The position numbers and the translations under genes were made by a program. Below, piece by piece: positions 6,599 to 12,892 of a stretch of 12,892 nucleotides of DNA. The notes below the pieces were generated by a model, which saw nothing but the letters and a program-made list of their open reading frames with translations, did not search any database and was not told the origin of the DNA. This DNA is from JAWXUE01 sp044432865 (lineage in GTDB: Bacteria; Bacillota_I; Bacilli_A; Acholeplasmatales; Anaeroplasmataceae), in the NCBI GenBank assembly GCA_044432865.1, contig JAWXUF010000034.1, forward strand, positions 1 through 12,892, in the 5' to 3' direction. How positions within the stretch are numbered: the stretch's first letter is position 1; each line of letters starts with the position of its first letter.

Positions 6599-8645
6599 TT
6601 AATCCATCAACATGATGTACATCGTTAGAATTAGCATTAACTAGTTCTTTACCATTTAATGTACATGAAGTCCCGTTAATTAAAGTAACTGAAGTTACAT
6701 TGTTATTTTCAGTTGTTACATATAAAGCTTCCCCGTTAAATACAAATCCTAAATCATTATTAAATAATACATATTCATTTCCATTAATTTTCGTATAATT
6801 TTTAGTTGTTTCAATAGTTGATTCATTTAAATTATATACTTGATAGAATTTTTGTTCCTTAACTTTATTAGAAGAAGAGAACGATAATGTTTTCATAAAT
6901 ACTTGGCAATAATTTTCTGGTTCTTGTGTAGTCATTACAGCTTTAACTTCTTGATTAAATTGAGATGCAGTAATATCTTTATCTGATGTTACAGAATACT
7001 CCATTTTTTCTAATGAATCTGTGTAAGTATAAGTTCCATTATTTTCTTTCGGATATGTATCAGCATTTAATACTGTTTGGTAAGTGTGTTCTTTGTTAGA
7101 AGCTACAGAATCAATCATAACAATATATCCAAGATTGTTTGTTATAACTAATCTACTTACATCAGTCATTTCTAATTCAGTATCCATTGTTTTTGCTGTT
7201 TGACCTTTAAAAATAGTTAAGTCTTTATTATTGTAAAAATATTCTAATTCTCCATAAAAATCATTTACAGGATTAAAGTTAGGATTTTTATCCATTTCTG
7301 CATATACAGATTTCATGTAAACATCATTTACATTATCAACTGCACATGTTTTACCATCTACTACAACCACACTATGGTGAGTAGGCATGATATTTCTATT
7401 ATATCCATCTTCAGTCGTGAAGAATGCTCTTCCTTTATTTAAGATAAAAGAAGTATTATCAGGATGGTGATGAGATAAACTTAATACTTTCCAATTTTTA
7501 GTTTCATTGATTTTCCAAGCTTCTTCCCATTGCTTCTTACCACCAGGGTATCCACATTTAAATGAGAAAGTAGTCGCTTGTGTATCAAAACCTGTTCTTA
7601 CACATACTAAACCTAAATCTTCGAATACTCTAGTTTTAGGTAATTTATTTATATTTTTAGGTTTTACACTCGGTTCATACCACATTAAGTCTAATGCTGC
7701 TTGTGGTAAAACATGAGGTTTTACTTTACTACAATATGCTTCTTCATATAAGAATTCATCAGTAACTAAGTTTCCAAAATATTGAGCGAATCCATTTTTA
7801 TATTCTGCTGCTGTTTTATAATAAACACATGGTACATGTCCACTATATCTATCATGAGCATCTCCAAAGTTATGCTGTCTTTTTAGATCACCAGCACTTT
7901 GATATAATCTATAGAAGAATGTATTTTTCAGATATTTAGATTTTTTAAAGTAGTTAATTCCTTCTTGTACATTTAATAAATGCGCATAAATGAATAACCA
8001 CATTCCACCATAATTCCAATAAACAACACCTTCATAATTACTTCCGTCATCAGACATTAAACCGAAAACAGTTTTAAAATTCTTTTTACATTCAGTTATG
8101 TATTTAGGAGCTAATTTATATTCACCTTCTAAAGCATAACCACATGCAGCTAGTCCAGTCATATTAATCCAGTTATGATTTTGGAAATAGTTAGTAGACC
8201 ATCCACTTCCTTCAGTATCTTTTTTGTAATCATACATGATTTTTGATTGTAAAATCAATTTTTCTCTAATTAATGTTTTTTCTTCATCATTTAAATAATC
8301 TTTTAACCAATCATACCCTAATGATAAACCAAACATAATCCATGAAGCACTTAAATCAACATTCACTAAATGAGCATTACCCCAAACATTATATTTACAT
8401 ACAGTAAACATAAATCTTTTTGCTTCTTCTAAAAATCTTTCATCTTCACTAACTAAATATGCTAAACCTAAGTTAACAATTGCAATACCCATATAAGTAG
8501 AACTTACTTTAGGATGTTCTTCAGGTAAATACATTACAAAGTATCTATCACATTGGTCTAAAAGACGTAAATATTGTTTACGTCTTGTAGTTGCCATTTC
8601 TTTTTTGATTGTCTCTAAGTTATCTAAAAATACGTATTTTCTCAT
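6582..8645 (-). CDS. Heparinase II/III-superfamily polysaccharide lyase
   Basis: Complete 687-residue protein, no signal peptide, thus probably cytoplasmic and acting on imported oligosaccharides. The N-terminal two thirds look like an alpha/alpha-toroid: FQNHNWINMTG at 154-164 (Asn156, His157, Asn158), DGSNYEGVVYWNYG at 200-213 (Glu205, Tyr209), and FGDAHDRYSGH at 260-270. The beta-sandwich part contains SLSHHHPDNTSF at 389-400 with a His triplet, TEDGY at 411-415, and HHSVVVVDG at 423-431. These Asn/His, Tyr and second His positions follow the lyase pattern in which a Tyr/His pair abstracts the C5 proton of a uronic acid. It resembles heparinase II-like families, but the polysaccharide cannot be named. 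Start shares one base with the upstream stop (TAATG); its 3' end overlaps the lyase-KdgF gene. The two lyases differ enough to have distinct linkage or end preferences. Confidence 0.85.
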   Translation of the reverse strand: MRKYVFLDNLETIKKEMATTRRKQYLRLLDQCDRYFVMYLPEEHPKVSSTYMGIAIVNLGLAYLVSEDERFLEEAKRFMFTVCKYNVWGNAHLVNVDLSASWIMFGLSLGYDWLKDYLNDEEKTLIREKLILQSKIMYDYKKDTEGSGWSTNYFQNHNWINMTGLAACGYALEGEYKLAPKYITECKKNFKTVFGLMSDDGSNYEGVVYWNYGGMWLFIYAHLLNVQEGINYFKKSKYLKNTFFYRLYQSAGDLKRQHNFGDAHDRYSGHVPCVYYKTAAEYKNGFAQYFGNLVTDEFLYEEAYCSKVKPHVLPQAALDLMWYEPSVKPKNINKLPKTRVFEDLGLVCVRTGFDTQATTFSFKCGYPGGKKQWEEAWKINETKNWKVLSLSHHHPDNTSFILNKGRAFFTTEDGYNRNIMPTHHSVVVVDGKTCAVDNVNDVYMKSVYAEMDKNPNFNPVNDFYGELEYFYNNKDLTIFKGQTAKTMDTELEMTDVSRLVITNNLGYIVMIDSVASNKEHTYQTVLNADTYPKENNGTYTYTDSLEKMEYSVTSDKDITASQFNQEVKAVMTTQEPENYCQVFMKTLSFSSSNKVKEQKFYQVYNLNESTIETTKNYTKINGNEYVLFNNDLGFVFNGEALYVTTENNNVTSVTLINGTSCTLNGKELVNANSNDVHHVDGLNEVLK

Positions 8646-9175
8646 TATTTTTCACTACTCTTTTCTTTAATTTCTTTATTTTCTTTATTTTCTTTCACTT
8701 TATATATATAGTTTGATATTGCAGTAATAATTAAATATGCAATTAGGAAAAAAATCCCAAATGTTATTGGTTCAACCCCAAACTTTTGAGTATCGCTTGA
8801 ATAATCAAAAAGTGAATTTATCACTAAGTTTATTGTTCCATATACGAATAAAGTAAATATTGAACAAAGAATACATTTAAAGGCTTCTGCTAATTTAACA
8901 AAAGCCCCTTCAATGATTGTTCGTTCATAATATTTTTTATTAATAATTTTTCCGTTACGTTCAACGTCGAACATTGAATATATAACAGGGTGGAATAAAA
9001 ACATGTTAGCAACTGCAACTGCGATACCTAATAAAATGGCACCACTTAATCCAGTTAAACCTAATCCCATACCACACATAAAGTAAATAGCACCTATAAG
9101 CCACCATCTTAAAACAGCTATTTTAACGCTATCTGGTATTCTTGAAAGAAATGACGCTTCATTTTTATCCATCAT
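8645..9175 (-). CDS. Small membrane protein, about four helices, charged C-terminal tail
   Basis: 176-residue protein of unrecognised family. Predicted membrane segments near 23-41, 43-65, 99-121 and 136-158, with a soluble N-terminus and the RIPDSVKIAVLRWW stretch just before the first helix. The C-terminus is a Lys/Glu-rich tail built on KEN repeats. Tandem ATG codons at 9175 and 9172 follow an AGAGGTGG site; the second ATG has the better spacing. It follows the previous membrane protein by eight bases, and its TAA stop shares a base with the ATG of the next lyase. No EAA loop of an ABC permease is seen. Context suggests a role linked to uptake of the lyase substrate, but function is unknown. 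Confidence 0.75.
   Translation of the reverse strand: MMDKNEASFLSRIPDSVKIAVLRWWLIGAIYFMCGMGLGLTGLSGAILLGIAVAVANMFLFHPVIYSMFDVERNGKIINKKYYERTIIEGAFVKLAEAFKCILCSIFTLFVYGTINLVINSLFDYSSDTQKFGVEPITFGIFFLIAYLIITAISNYIYKVKENKENKEIKEKSSEK
8663..8697 (-). repeat. Short tandem repeat, 9-bp unit, encoding a KEN/KEI tail
   Basis: About four copies of a 9-bp unit (TTTCTTTAT and variants on the plus strand, with C at 8665, 8674, 8683 and 8692). They encode the Lys-Glu-Asn-rich C-terminus of the 176-residue membrane protein. In-frame copy changes would alter tail length without a frameshift. Confidence 0.75.
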
Positions 9176-9183
9176 ACCACCTC

Positions 9184-9600
9184 TTATTTTTTAAATTTGC
9201 TTAAACCAAGGAATACTAATGATACTACTTTTGAAGAAATAACAGTGATCGTTAATATAAGAGCCATTAATACATTCATCGAATCTTCTGGTTTGAAATT
9301 TTCTAAACTGAATTTATATCCATCTACATACAATATCGCTAAATATATACCAAATCCTATTGATACAGCAGCACATACTGTTGTAACTATTAATGATTTA
9401 ATTTTAGTATCACCTATTCTAGTTGCATTAAATAAACAAGATAATCCTGTTAATACAAACATAAACATGATAAAACCACAATAAGTATTAGTTAATAACG
9501 TTAATGCATCATTATGTACAGGTGTTAATGCTAAATGTCCTATTGTAGCAATGATCATAATAATTTTATGAATGCTTAATAATTTGTTCTTTTTCATCAT
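9184..9600 (-). CDS. Small membrane protein, about four helices, unknown function
   Basis: 138-residue hydrophobic protein (137 if the second ATG is used) with likely membrane segments near 10-27, 38-57, 68-91 and 109-134, and a short Lys-rich C-terminus. No family recognised, and no ABC-permease EAA motif or known transport signature is visible. The first ATG at 9600 overlaps the ATPase stop by one base (TAATG). The AGGTG site at 9603-9607 is only two bases from it but five from the next ATG at 9597, which is therefore the more likely start. Located directly after the ATPase gene and before another small membrane protein, so probably part of or accessory to the same uptake system. Real gene: coupled start, tight spacing, no alternative frame as good. 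Confidence 0.72.
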   Translation of the reverse strand: MMKKNKLLSIHKIIMIIATIGHLALTPVHNDALTLLTNTYCGFIMFMFVLTGLSCLFNATRIGDTKIKSLIVTTVCAAVSIGFGIYLAILYVDGYKFSLENFKPEDSMNVLMALILTITVISSKVVSLVFLGLSKFKK

Positions 9601-10694
9601 TACACCTCGCTTATTTTATTAGTTGTTTCTTTATCAAAGAAATGAACATTTGATAAATCAAACATAACCTTTAGTTTTTGCTCATTGTTATAATCACGAG
9701 CATCAACTTTTGCAACAACTTTTTGTCCATTGAAATTTAAACTTAATTCATAATTTGATCCTAAGAATTCAACAAAATCTACATCTAATTCAAGTGTTTC
9801 ATAATTGTTATTTGAGAAAAATAAGTTGTTACATTTTATAAATTCAGGACGAACTCCCATAACTACTTCTTTTCCGTTTAAAGATTTAATATCTTTCAGT
9901 TTGTTAGAAGGAATATTAAATTTTTGTTTATCTACAACAAAACAATCACCTTCAATTTTACCTTCAATGAAATTCATTGTTGGTATACCAATAAATGAAG
10001 CAACAAACATATTTGTTGGATTTGAATAAATATCAAATGGAGTTCCAATTTGTTGCACATAACCATCTTTCATAACAACCATTCTATCAGCCATTGTCAT
10101 AGCTTCAATTTGATCATGCGTTACATATAACGTTGTAATACCTAACTCTTTTTGTAAATCTACAATCTCTGAACGTGTTTTTTCACGTAATTTAGCATCA
10201 AGATTTGATAATGGTTCATCCATTAAGAACATCTTTGGTTGTCTTACAATAGTTCTTCCTAGTGCAACACGTTGTCTTTGACCACCAGAAAGATTATTTG
10301 TTAATCTGTTAAGATAGTTTGTTAACTCTAATTTTTCAGCAGCATCTTTAATTTTTAAATGAGATTGAATTTTGTCTTCGTGATTAATTCTCATTGATAT
10401 CCCAACATTTTCATATACAGTCATATGTGAATATAATGCATAATTTTGAAATACCATCGCAATATCTCTATCAACTGGTGCTAAATCATTAGCTAATTTT
10501 TCATCTATCTTAAATTCTCCAGCTGTAATTGACTCTAAACCAGCTACCATTCTTAATGTAGTTGATTTTCCACAACCTGACGGTCCAACTAATACAATGA
10601 ACTCACCATCTTCGATATCTAAATTGAAATCAAATACAGCTTGAACACCATTAGGATAAATCTTATCAATATTTTTTAAAGTAATTTTAGCCAT
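9600..10694 (-). CDS. Sugar ABC transporter ATP-binding subunit, MsmK/UgpC/MalK type
   Basis: Complete 364-residue ATPase of the carbohydrate-importer (CUT1) class. It powers uptake from the inner face of the membrane. Walker A GPSGCGKST at 37-45, Q-loop Gln83 (VFQNYALY), signature LSGGQRQR at 135-142, Walker B MFLMDEP at 155-161, D-loop SNLD at 163-166, and switch His193 (VTHDQIEAMTMADR). From about residue 240 a C-terminal OB-like regulatory domain follows, with GVRPEF, as in MalK/MsmK. ATPases of this type often serve several sugar importers in low-GC Gram-positives; here it is encoded with a dedicated binding protein. AGGTGG ribosome site overlaps the stop of the upstream gene, eight bases between them. 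The gene sits between two pairs of small membrane proteins rather than beside recognisable permeases. Confidence 0.94.
   Translation of the reverse strand: MAKITLKNIDKIYPNGVQAVFDFNLDIEDGEFIVLVGPSGCGKSTTLRMVAGLESITAGEFKIDEKLANDLAPVDRDIAMVFQNYALYSHMTVYENVGISMRINHEDKIQSHLKIKDAAEKLELTNYLNRLTNNLSGGQRQRVALGRTIVRQPKMFLMDEPLSNLDAKLREKTRSEIVDLQKELGITTLYVTHDQIEAMTMADRMVVMKDGYVQQIGTPFDIYSNPTNMFVASFIGIPTMNFIEGKIEGDCFVVDKQKFNIPSNKLKDIKSLNGKEVVMGVRPEFIKCNNLFFSNNNYETLELDVDFVEFLGSNYELSLNFNGQKVVAKVDARDYNNEQKLKVMFDLSNVHFFDKETTNKISEV
9603..9607 (-). promoter_or_regulatory. Ribosome site favouring the second ATG of the 9184-9600 gene
   Basis: AGGTG on the minus strand lies five bases from the ATG at 9597 and only two from the ATG at 9600. 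It sits within the last codons of the ATPase gene, indicating reinitiation or coupling. Confidence 0.6.
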
Positions 10695-10702
10695 TTTTCC
10701 AC

Positions 10703-11167
10703 CTACTTAGACATTTGGATTGAAGATATTGATCCATCTTCAATGTATTTTTTTCTTAATTTTATTTTTTGAATACTAATAAATCCAGCAACAAGATTTA
10801 ACCAAGATATCGCTATAGTAACAACAATAAATAATACAAACTCTTGAGTAACATTTAGAATAAATGGAACTGTGTAAAAGCGTGTCGCTACATAAACTCC
10901 AAATACTATTGCTAATATTGAAGATTGTTTTTTATATACCTTGTTTTCTAACGCCATTGTAAATAATAATAATAGAAAACAAATATTAACTATGATAAAT
11001 ATACCAATTAAATAATTATATTCCATTTTACTTAACATAAAAATTAAATAGAACAATTCTAATAACACTGATAACAAAATGAAATAGTAAGATACAGTGT
11101 TAGGTTTGTAAAATAACATGTCTACCATTGCTTTTTCATTACTTGTTTTTACATTTTCATTAACCAT
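10703..11167 (-). CDS. Small membrane protein, about four helices, unknown function
   Basis: 154 residues from the ATG at 11167. A GTG in frame at 11176 is possible, but its codon is part of the AGGTG ribosome site at 11174-11178, which lies six bases before the ATG, so the ATG is preferred. Likely membrane segments near 26-46, 51-73, 83-102 and 109-132, with a soluble N-terminal region of about 25 residues and a polar C-terminal tail. No family recognised, and no permease EAA loop. The start overlaps the end of the upstream gene by eight bases (ATGGTTAA), typical of translationally coupled partners. It lies directly before the ATPase gene, which suggests a membrane component or accessory of the importer, but that is context only. 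Confidence 0.72.
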   Translation of the reverse strand: MVNENVKTSNEKAMVDMLFYKPNTVSYYFILLSVLLELFYLIFMLSKMEYNYLIGIFIIVNICFLLLLFTMALENKVYKKQSSILAIVFGVYVATRFYTVPFILNVTQEFVLFIVVTIAISWLNLVAGFISIQKIKLRKKYIEDGSISSIQMSK

Positions 11168-11711
11168 TATTTTCACCTACATTCTGTTTTAAAAACTTAA
11201 AATGATTAAATATAGTTATCGCAATTAATCCGATAAAGATAGTTATTACTATAGGATAAATTATTAATCCAGCATTCAATGTTGTAACATTTAAATTGTA
11301 AGTCCATGATGATACTTGTTCTTTGTAAACATTATCTAAAAATGTTGGATCAGTGTATAAATCACGTAGTCCTGTAATTTGTAATACAGAATATAATATT
11401 CCACCAACTTGTACAGTTGATAAAACTCCAATCGCTATCATAGCAATTTTATCACAAACTTTTCTATAGCATTGTAAACCTACCAATGATGCAACTAATA
11501 CAAATCCTGCTATAGCAACATAAAATGTTGTAAAATTAAGACTTTGCATCCCATCATGGAAGTTAATTATAGCTCCATTGTATCTTTCGTTATCAAACAC
11601 CCCAAGTAATGCATAATCTGTCATAAAGTATAACGAATATATAAAAGTTGTAACAACCGCAAGAATAGCAGCCACCATTAGCACTTTTTGTATTTTAAAT
11701 GTTTTTTCCAT
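11160..11711 (-). CDS. Small membrane protein, about four helices, unknown function
   Basis: 183 residues from the ATG at 11711. A longer version from GTG at 11729 would start upstream of the AGAAGGAG ribosome site (11718-11725), which sits six bases before the ATG, so the shorter form is chosen. Likely membrane segments near 11-29, 61-80, 89-110 and 145-168, with polar loops between helices 1 and 2 (about 30-60) and between 3 and 4 (about 111-144). No recognised family, and no ABC-permease EAA motif. It follows the binding-protein gene after a 128-base gap holding two hairpins and a direct repeat, and overlaps the next membrane-protein gene by eight bases. Probably an accessory of the importer; function unknown. 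Confidence 0.74.
   Translation of the reverse strand: MEKTFKIQKVLMVAAILAVVTTFIYSLYFMTDYALLGVFDNERYNGAIINFHDGMQSLNFTTFYVAIAGFVLVASLVGLQCYRKVCDKIAMIAIGVLSTVQVGGILYSVLQITGLRDLYTDPTFLDNVYKEQVSSWTYNLNVTTLNAGLIIYPIVITIFIGLIAITIFNHFKFLKQNVGENNG
11174..11178 (-). promoter_or_regulatory. Ribosome site deciding the start of the 154-residue membrane protein
   Basis: AGGTG on the minus strand lies six bases before the ATG at 11167. It includes the GTG that would otherwise be read as an earlier start. Confidence 0.65.
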
Positions 11712-11717
11712 AATTTT

Positions 11718-11725
11718 CTCCTTCT
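11718..11725 (-). promoter_or_regulatory. Ribosome site deciding the start of the 183-residue membrane protein
   Basis: AGAAGGAG on the minus strand, six bases before the ATG at 11711. It rules against the earlier in-frame GTG at 11729, whose codons would overlap it. Confidence 0.75.
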
Positions 11726-11728
11726 TCA

Positions 11729-11761
11729 CAAGTATTTCTACCTATTTCCAAGTATTTCTAC
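11729..11761. repeat. 13-bp direct repeat, 20-bp period
   Basis: CAAGTATTTCTAC occurs at 11729-11741 and again at 11749-11761, seven bases apart, so the copies start exactly 20 bp apart. It lies between the binding-protein gene and the next gene. The second copy overlaps the left arm of the large hairpin at 11757-11805. Confidence 0.7.
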
Positions 11762-11805
11762 TTCTAAAATTAACAACTAAATTAATTGTTAACTTTAGAA
11801 GTAGA
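11757..11805 (-). promoter_or_regulatory. Large intergenic hairpin after the binding-protein gene
   Basis: Arms 11757-11776 and 11786-11805 pair over 20 positions with one mismatch, closing a nine-base loop. There is no T run after it on the minus strand, so a stabilising or processing hairpin, as found after binding-protein genes in other sugar operons, is likelier than a full terminator (inference). Confidence 0.65.
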
Positions 11806-11828
11806 CAGAGAGAATTTTCTCTGCCTAC
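11801..11828 (-). promoter_or_regulatory. Second hairpin, overlapping and competing with the first
   Basis: Eleven base pairs (11828-11818 with 11811-11801, including one G-U in the RNA) close a six-base loop, starting 11 bases after the binding-protein stop. Bases 11801-11805 are also the outer arm of the 11757-11805 hairpin, so both cannot form completely. Confidence 0.6.
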
Positions 11829-11839
11829 CTTTAATAATT

Positions 11840-12892
11840 TTATTCTTCTTCTCTAGCTTCAAGCATTTGCTCATAAGCCATTTGATATGTTTCGATATAC
11901 ATTTTAATATTTTTTTCAGTGAATTTAGCTTGATATTCTGTAACAGAATATGCCATTTCAATACCTGAAGGTGCACCACCTGCAGTTTTATACATTATTA
12001 CGTTAAATAATAATTGATAGAACGCTTCTTGTGGTTCATATAATGTAACATTACTTTGTAATGCTTTCCCCATAGAGAAAGTCGGTGGAACTAACGTATA
12101 ATAATTAGAATTAGTACCTGTTTTACCTGTACCTTCATATGTAGGCATGTTAACAGTAGATTTTTCAATCATATCTAATCCAGCAAATCCACGTTCAGAA
12201 GTATATTGGTATTCGAATCCAATTTCTTTAGCAAATCCTACTGGCATTAATGCACCAATATAATCACGTAAGAATTCAGATAAATCTCCATCTGAATTTA
12301 AGTTAGCTTGGTCAGTAACCCAATCTTTGAATACAGGATATTCATTTGGAGTATCGAAATGTTCACTATCCCATACAGCATCTTCAACTAATAATGAATC
12401 CATACCATAATTTTGCATTTTACTTCCCTCTTCAGAGAACATATAATCAAATAATTCGATTGCAGCAGCAATTTGAGCTTTATTTGATCCAGAAGTTGAA
12501 ATTGACCAACCATCTGGTTTGATTGTACGTGAATTATCCACATAGTATTGCCAAACTCCATTTACATTTGCAACAGGAGGTAGAACAACTTCTACATTAT
12601 CATTTAATGAATCTGCAGTAGATGATGCGATCCAGTCAAATGACATTAATCCATATTGATTTGTTGAATTGTCATCACTACCATATAATTGAGTACGGAA
12701 ATTCCCTGAGTTTGAATCATCTAAAGATTCAGCATGAATTAATCCTTCAGCAAACATTTCAGATAATTTTTCTAAAACTCCATACATTTCATTAGTATTG
12801 TAAGTGTATTGAATTTGTCCTGCATCATCAAATACCCAACGTGAAGTATATGAATCCGATCCAAACGCTCTTACACCATCAAAATAAGTAGC
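11840..12892 (-). CDS. Extracellular sugar-binding protein of an ABC importer, LplA-like (5' end outside window)
   Basis: Partial: the frame stays open from the stop at 11840 through the right edge, giving 350 residues. The internal ATG at 12787 is not the start, since 35 more in-frame codons (TYFDGVRAFG, RWVFDDAG and so on) lie upstream. The protein looks like the C-terminal part of a large carbohydrate-binding lipoprotein of the LplA type: RWVFDDAGQIQY, a helix beginning YGVLEKLSEMFAEGLI, PDGWSIS followed by IELFDYMFSEEGSKM (about residues 126-159), and an aromatic-rich C-terminal half ending in an acidic helix. Such proteins capture oligosaccharides outside the membrane and deliver them to a two-permease channel. 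The signal peptide and lipobox, and probably the permease genes, are upstream of the window. Strong codon bias suggests high expression. The ligand is probably an acidic oligosaccharide, judged from the downstream enzymes. Confidence 0.85.
   Translation of the reverse strand, partial: ATYFDGVRAFGSDSYTSRWVFDDAGQIQYTYNTNEMYGVLEKLSEMFAEGLIHAESLDDSNSGNFRTQLYGSDDNSTNQYGLMSFDWIASSTADSLNDNVEVVLPPVANVNGVWQYYVDNSRTIKPDGWSISTSGSNKAQIAAAIELFDYMFSEEGSKMQNYGMDSLLVEDAVWDSEHFDTPNEYPVFKDWVTDQANLNSDGDLSEFLRDYIGALMPVGFAKEIGFEYQYTSERGFAGLDMIEKSTVNMPTYEGTGKTGTNSNYYTLVPPTFSMGKALQSNVTLYEPQEAFYQLLFNVIMYKTAGGAPSGIEMAYSVTEYQAKFTEKNIKMYIETYQMAYEQMLEAREEE

Larger units (their letters stand above)
992..12892 (-). other. 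Uronate-oligosaccharide uptake and degradation operon (right end open)
   Basis: Twelve consecutive minus-strand genes without a convincing internal terminator, most separated by under 30 bases or overlapping, ending in the terminator at 951-984. Gene order follows the route: binding, import, lyase cleavage, reduction, phosphorylation, aldol cleavage. Two gaps (3505-3600 and 11712-11839) hold hairpins and may set different expression levels within the operon. The promoter is not in the window. Confidence 0.8.

Noticed and set aside
9197..9484. 95-codon plus-strand frame opposite the 138-residue membrane protein
   Set aside because: Antisense to a coupled operon gene with tight spacing; no ribosome site or recognisable motif. 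Treated as a shadow.
11801..11828. Possible terminator ending the transcript after the binding-protein gene
   Set aside because: No T tract follows on the coding strand; the next bases form a second hairpin. Kept as a processing or attenuation candidate only.
11782..11979. Open frames of about 60 codons on both strands across the end of the binding-protein gene
   Set aside because: They overlap a well-supported coding frame and the hairpin region, have low-complexity Lys/Ile or Phe-rich translations, and lack good ribosome sites.
1..12892. CRISPR array, tRNA/rRNA gene, insertion sequence or prophage remnants
   Set aside because: No regularly spaced repeats, transposase or integrase motifs, or structural RNA signatures were seen; gene density leaves little room for them.

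Overview
The window is AT-rich and reads cleanly in the standard bacterial code: Trp is TGG throughout, none of the long frames is broken by in-frame TGA, and one gene (udk) ends in TGA. With the MsmK-type ABC importer and Shine-Dalgarno sites of the AGGAG/AGGTG type, this points to a low-GC Gram-positive-type bacterium (Bacillota, or a Mycoplasmatota lineage that keeps code 11, such as Acholeplasma/Izemoplasma-like organisms). It argues against the Mycoplasma/Spiroplasma code. The genus cannot be fixed from the window alone.

Layout. Bases 1-912 (+ strand) hold the end of uridine kinase (udk) and a complete MTA/SAH nucleosidase (mtnN), overlapping by ATGA. These are housekeeping nucleoside salvage genes. 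Bases 913-991 hold two convergent hairpin terminators, one per strand. From 992 to the right edge everything lies on the minus strand in one tightly packed operon. In transcription order it is: a partial LplA-like sugar-binding protein, two small membrane proteins, an MsmK/UgpC-type ABC ATPase, two more small membrane proteins, two heparinase II/III-type polysaccharide lyases, an SDR oxidoreductase, a 2-keto-3-deoxygluconate (KDG) kinase, a second SDR of the gluconate 5-dehydrogenase/KduD type, and KDPG aldolase (eda). The operon promoter and probably the ABC permeases lie beyond the right edge.

How the genes work together (inference from families). Uronic-acid-containing oligosaccharides, from alginate, a glycosaminoglycan or a similar acidic glycan, are bound outside, imported by ABC transport, and cut in the cytoplasm by the two leaderless lyases to 4,5-unsaturated monouronates. 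The second lyase carries at its C-terminus a cupin that matches KdgF, the enzyme that turns unsaturated monouronates into the linear keto form. An SDR then reduces this to KDG, KdgK phosphorylates it, and Eda splits KDPG to pyruvate and glyceraldehyde 3-phosphate. No KduI/DhuI isomerase and no GH88 unsaturated glucuronyl hydrolase is in the window.

The most striking points are the single-chain lyase-KdgF fusion, the four small roughly four-helix membrane proteins flanking the ATPase where canonical permeases might be expected, a pair of mutually exclusive mRNA hairpins after the binding-protein gene, and a GC-rich palindrome before kdgK.
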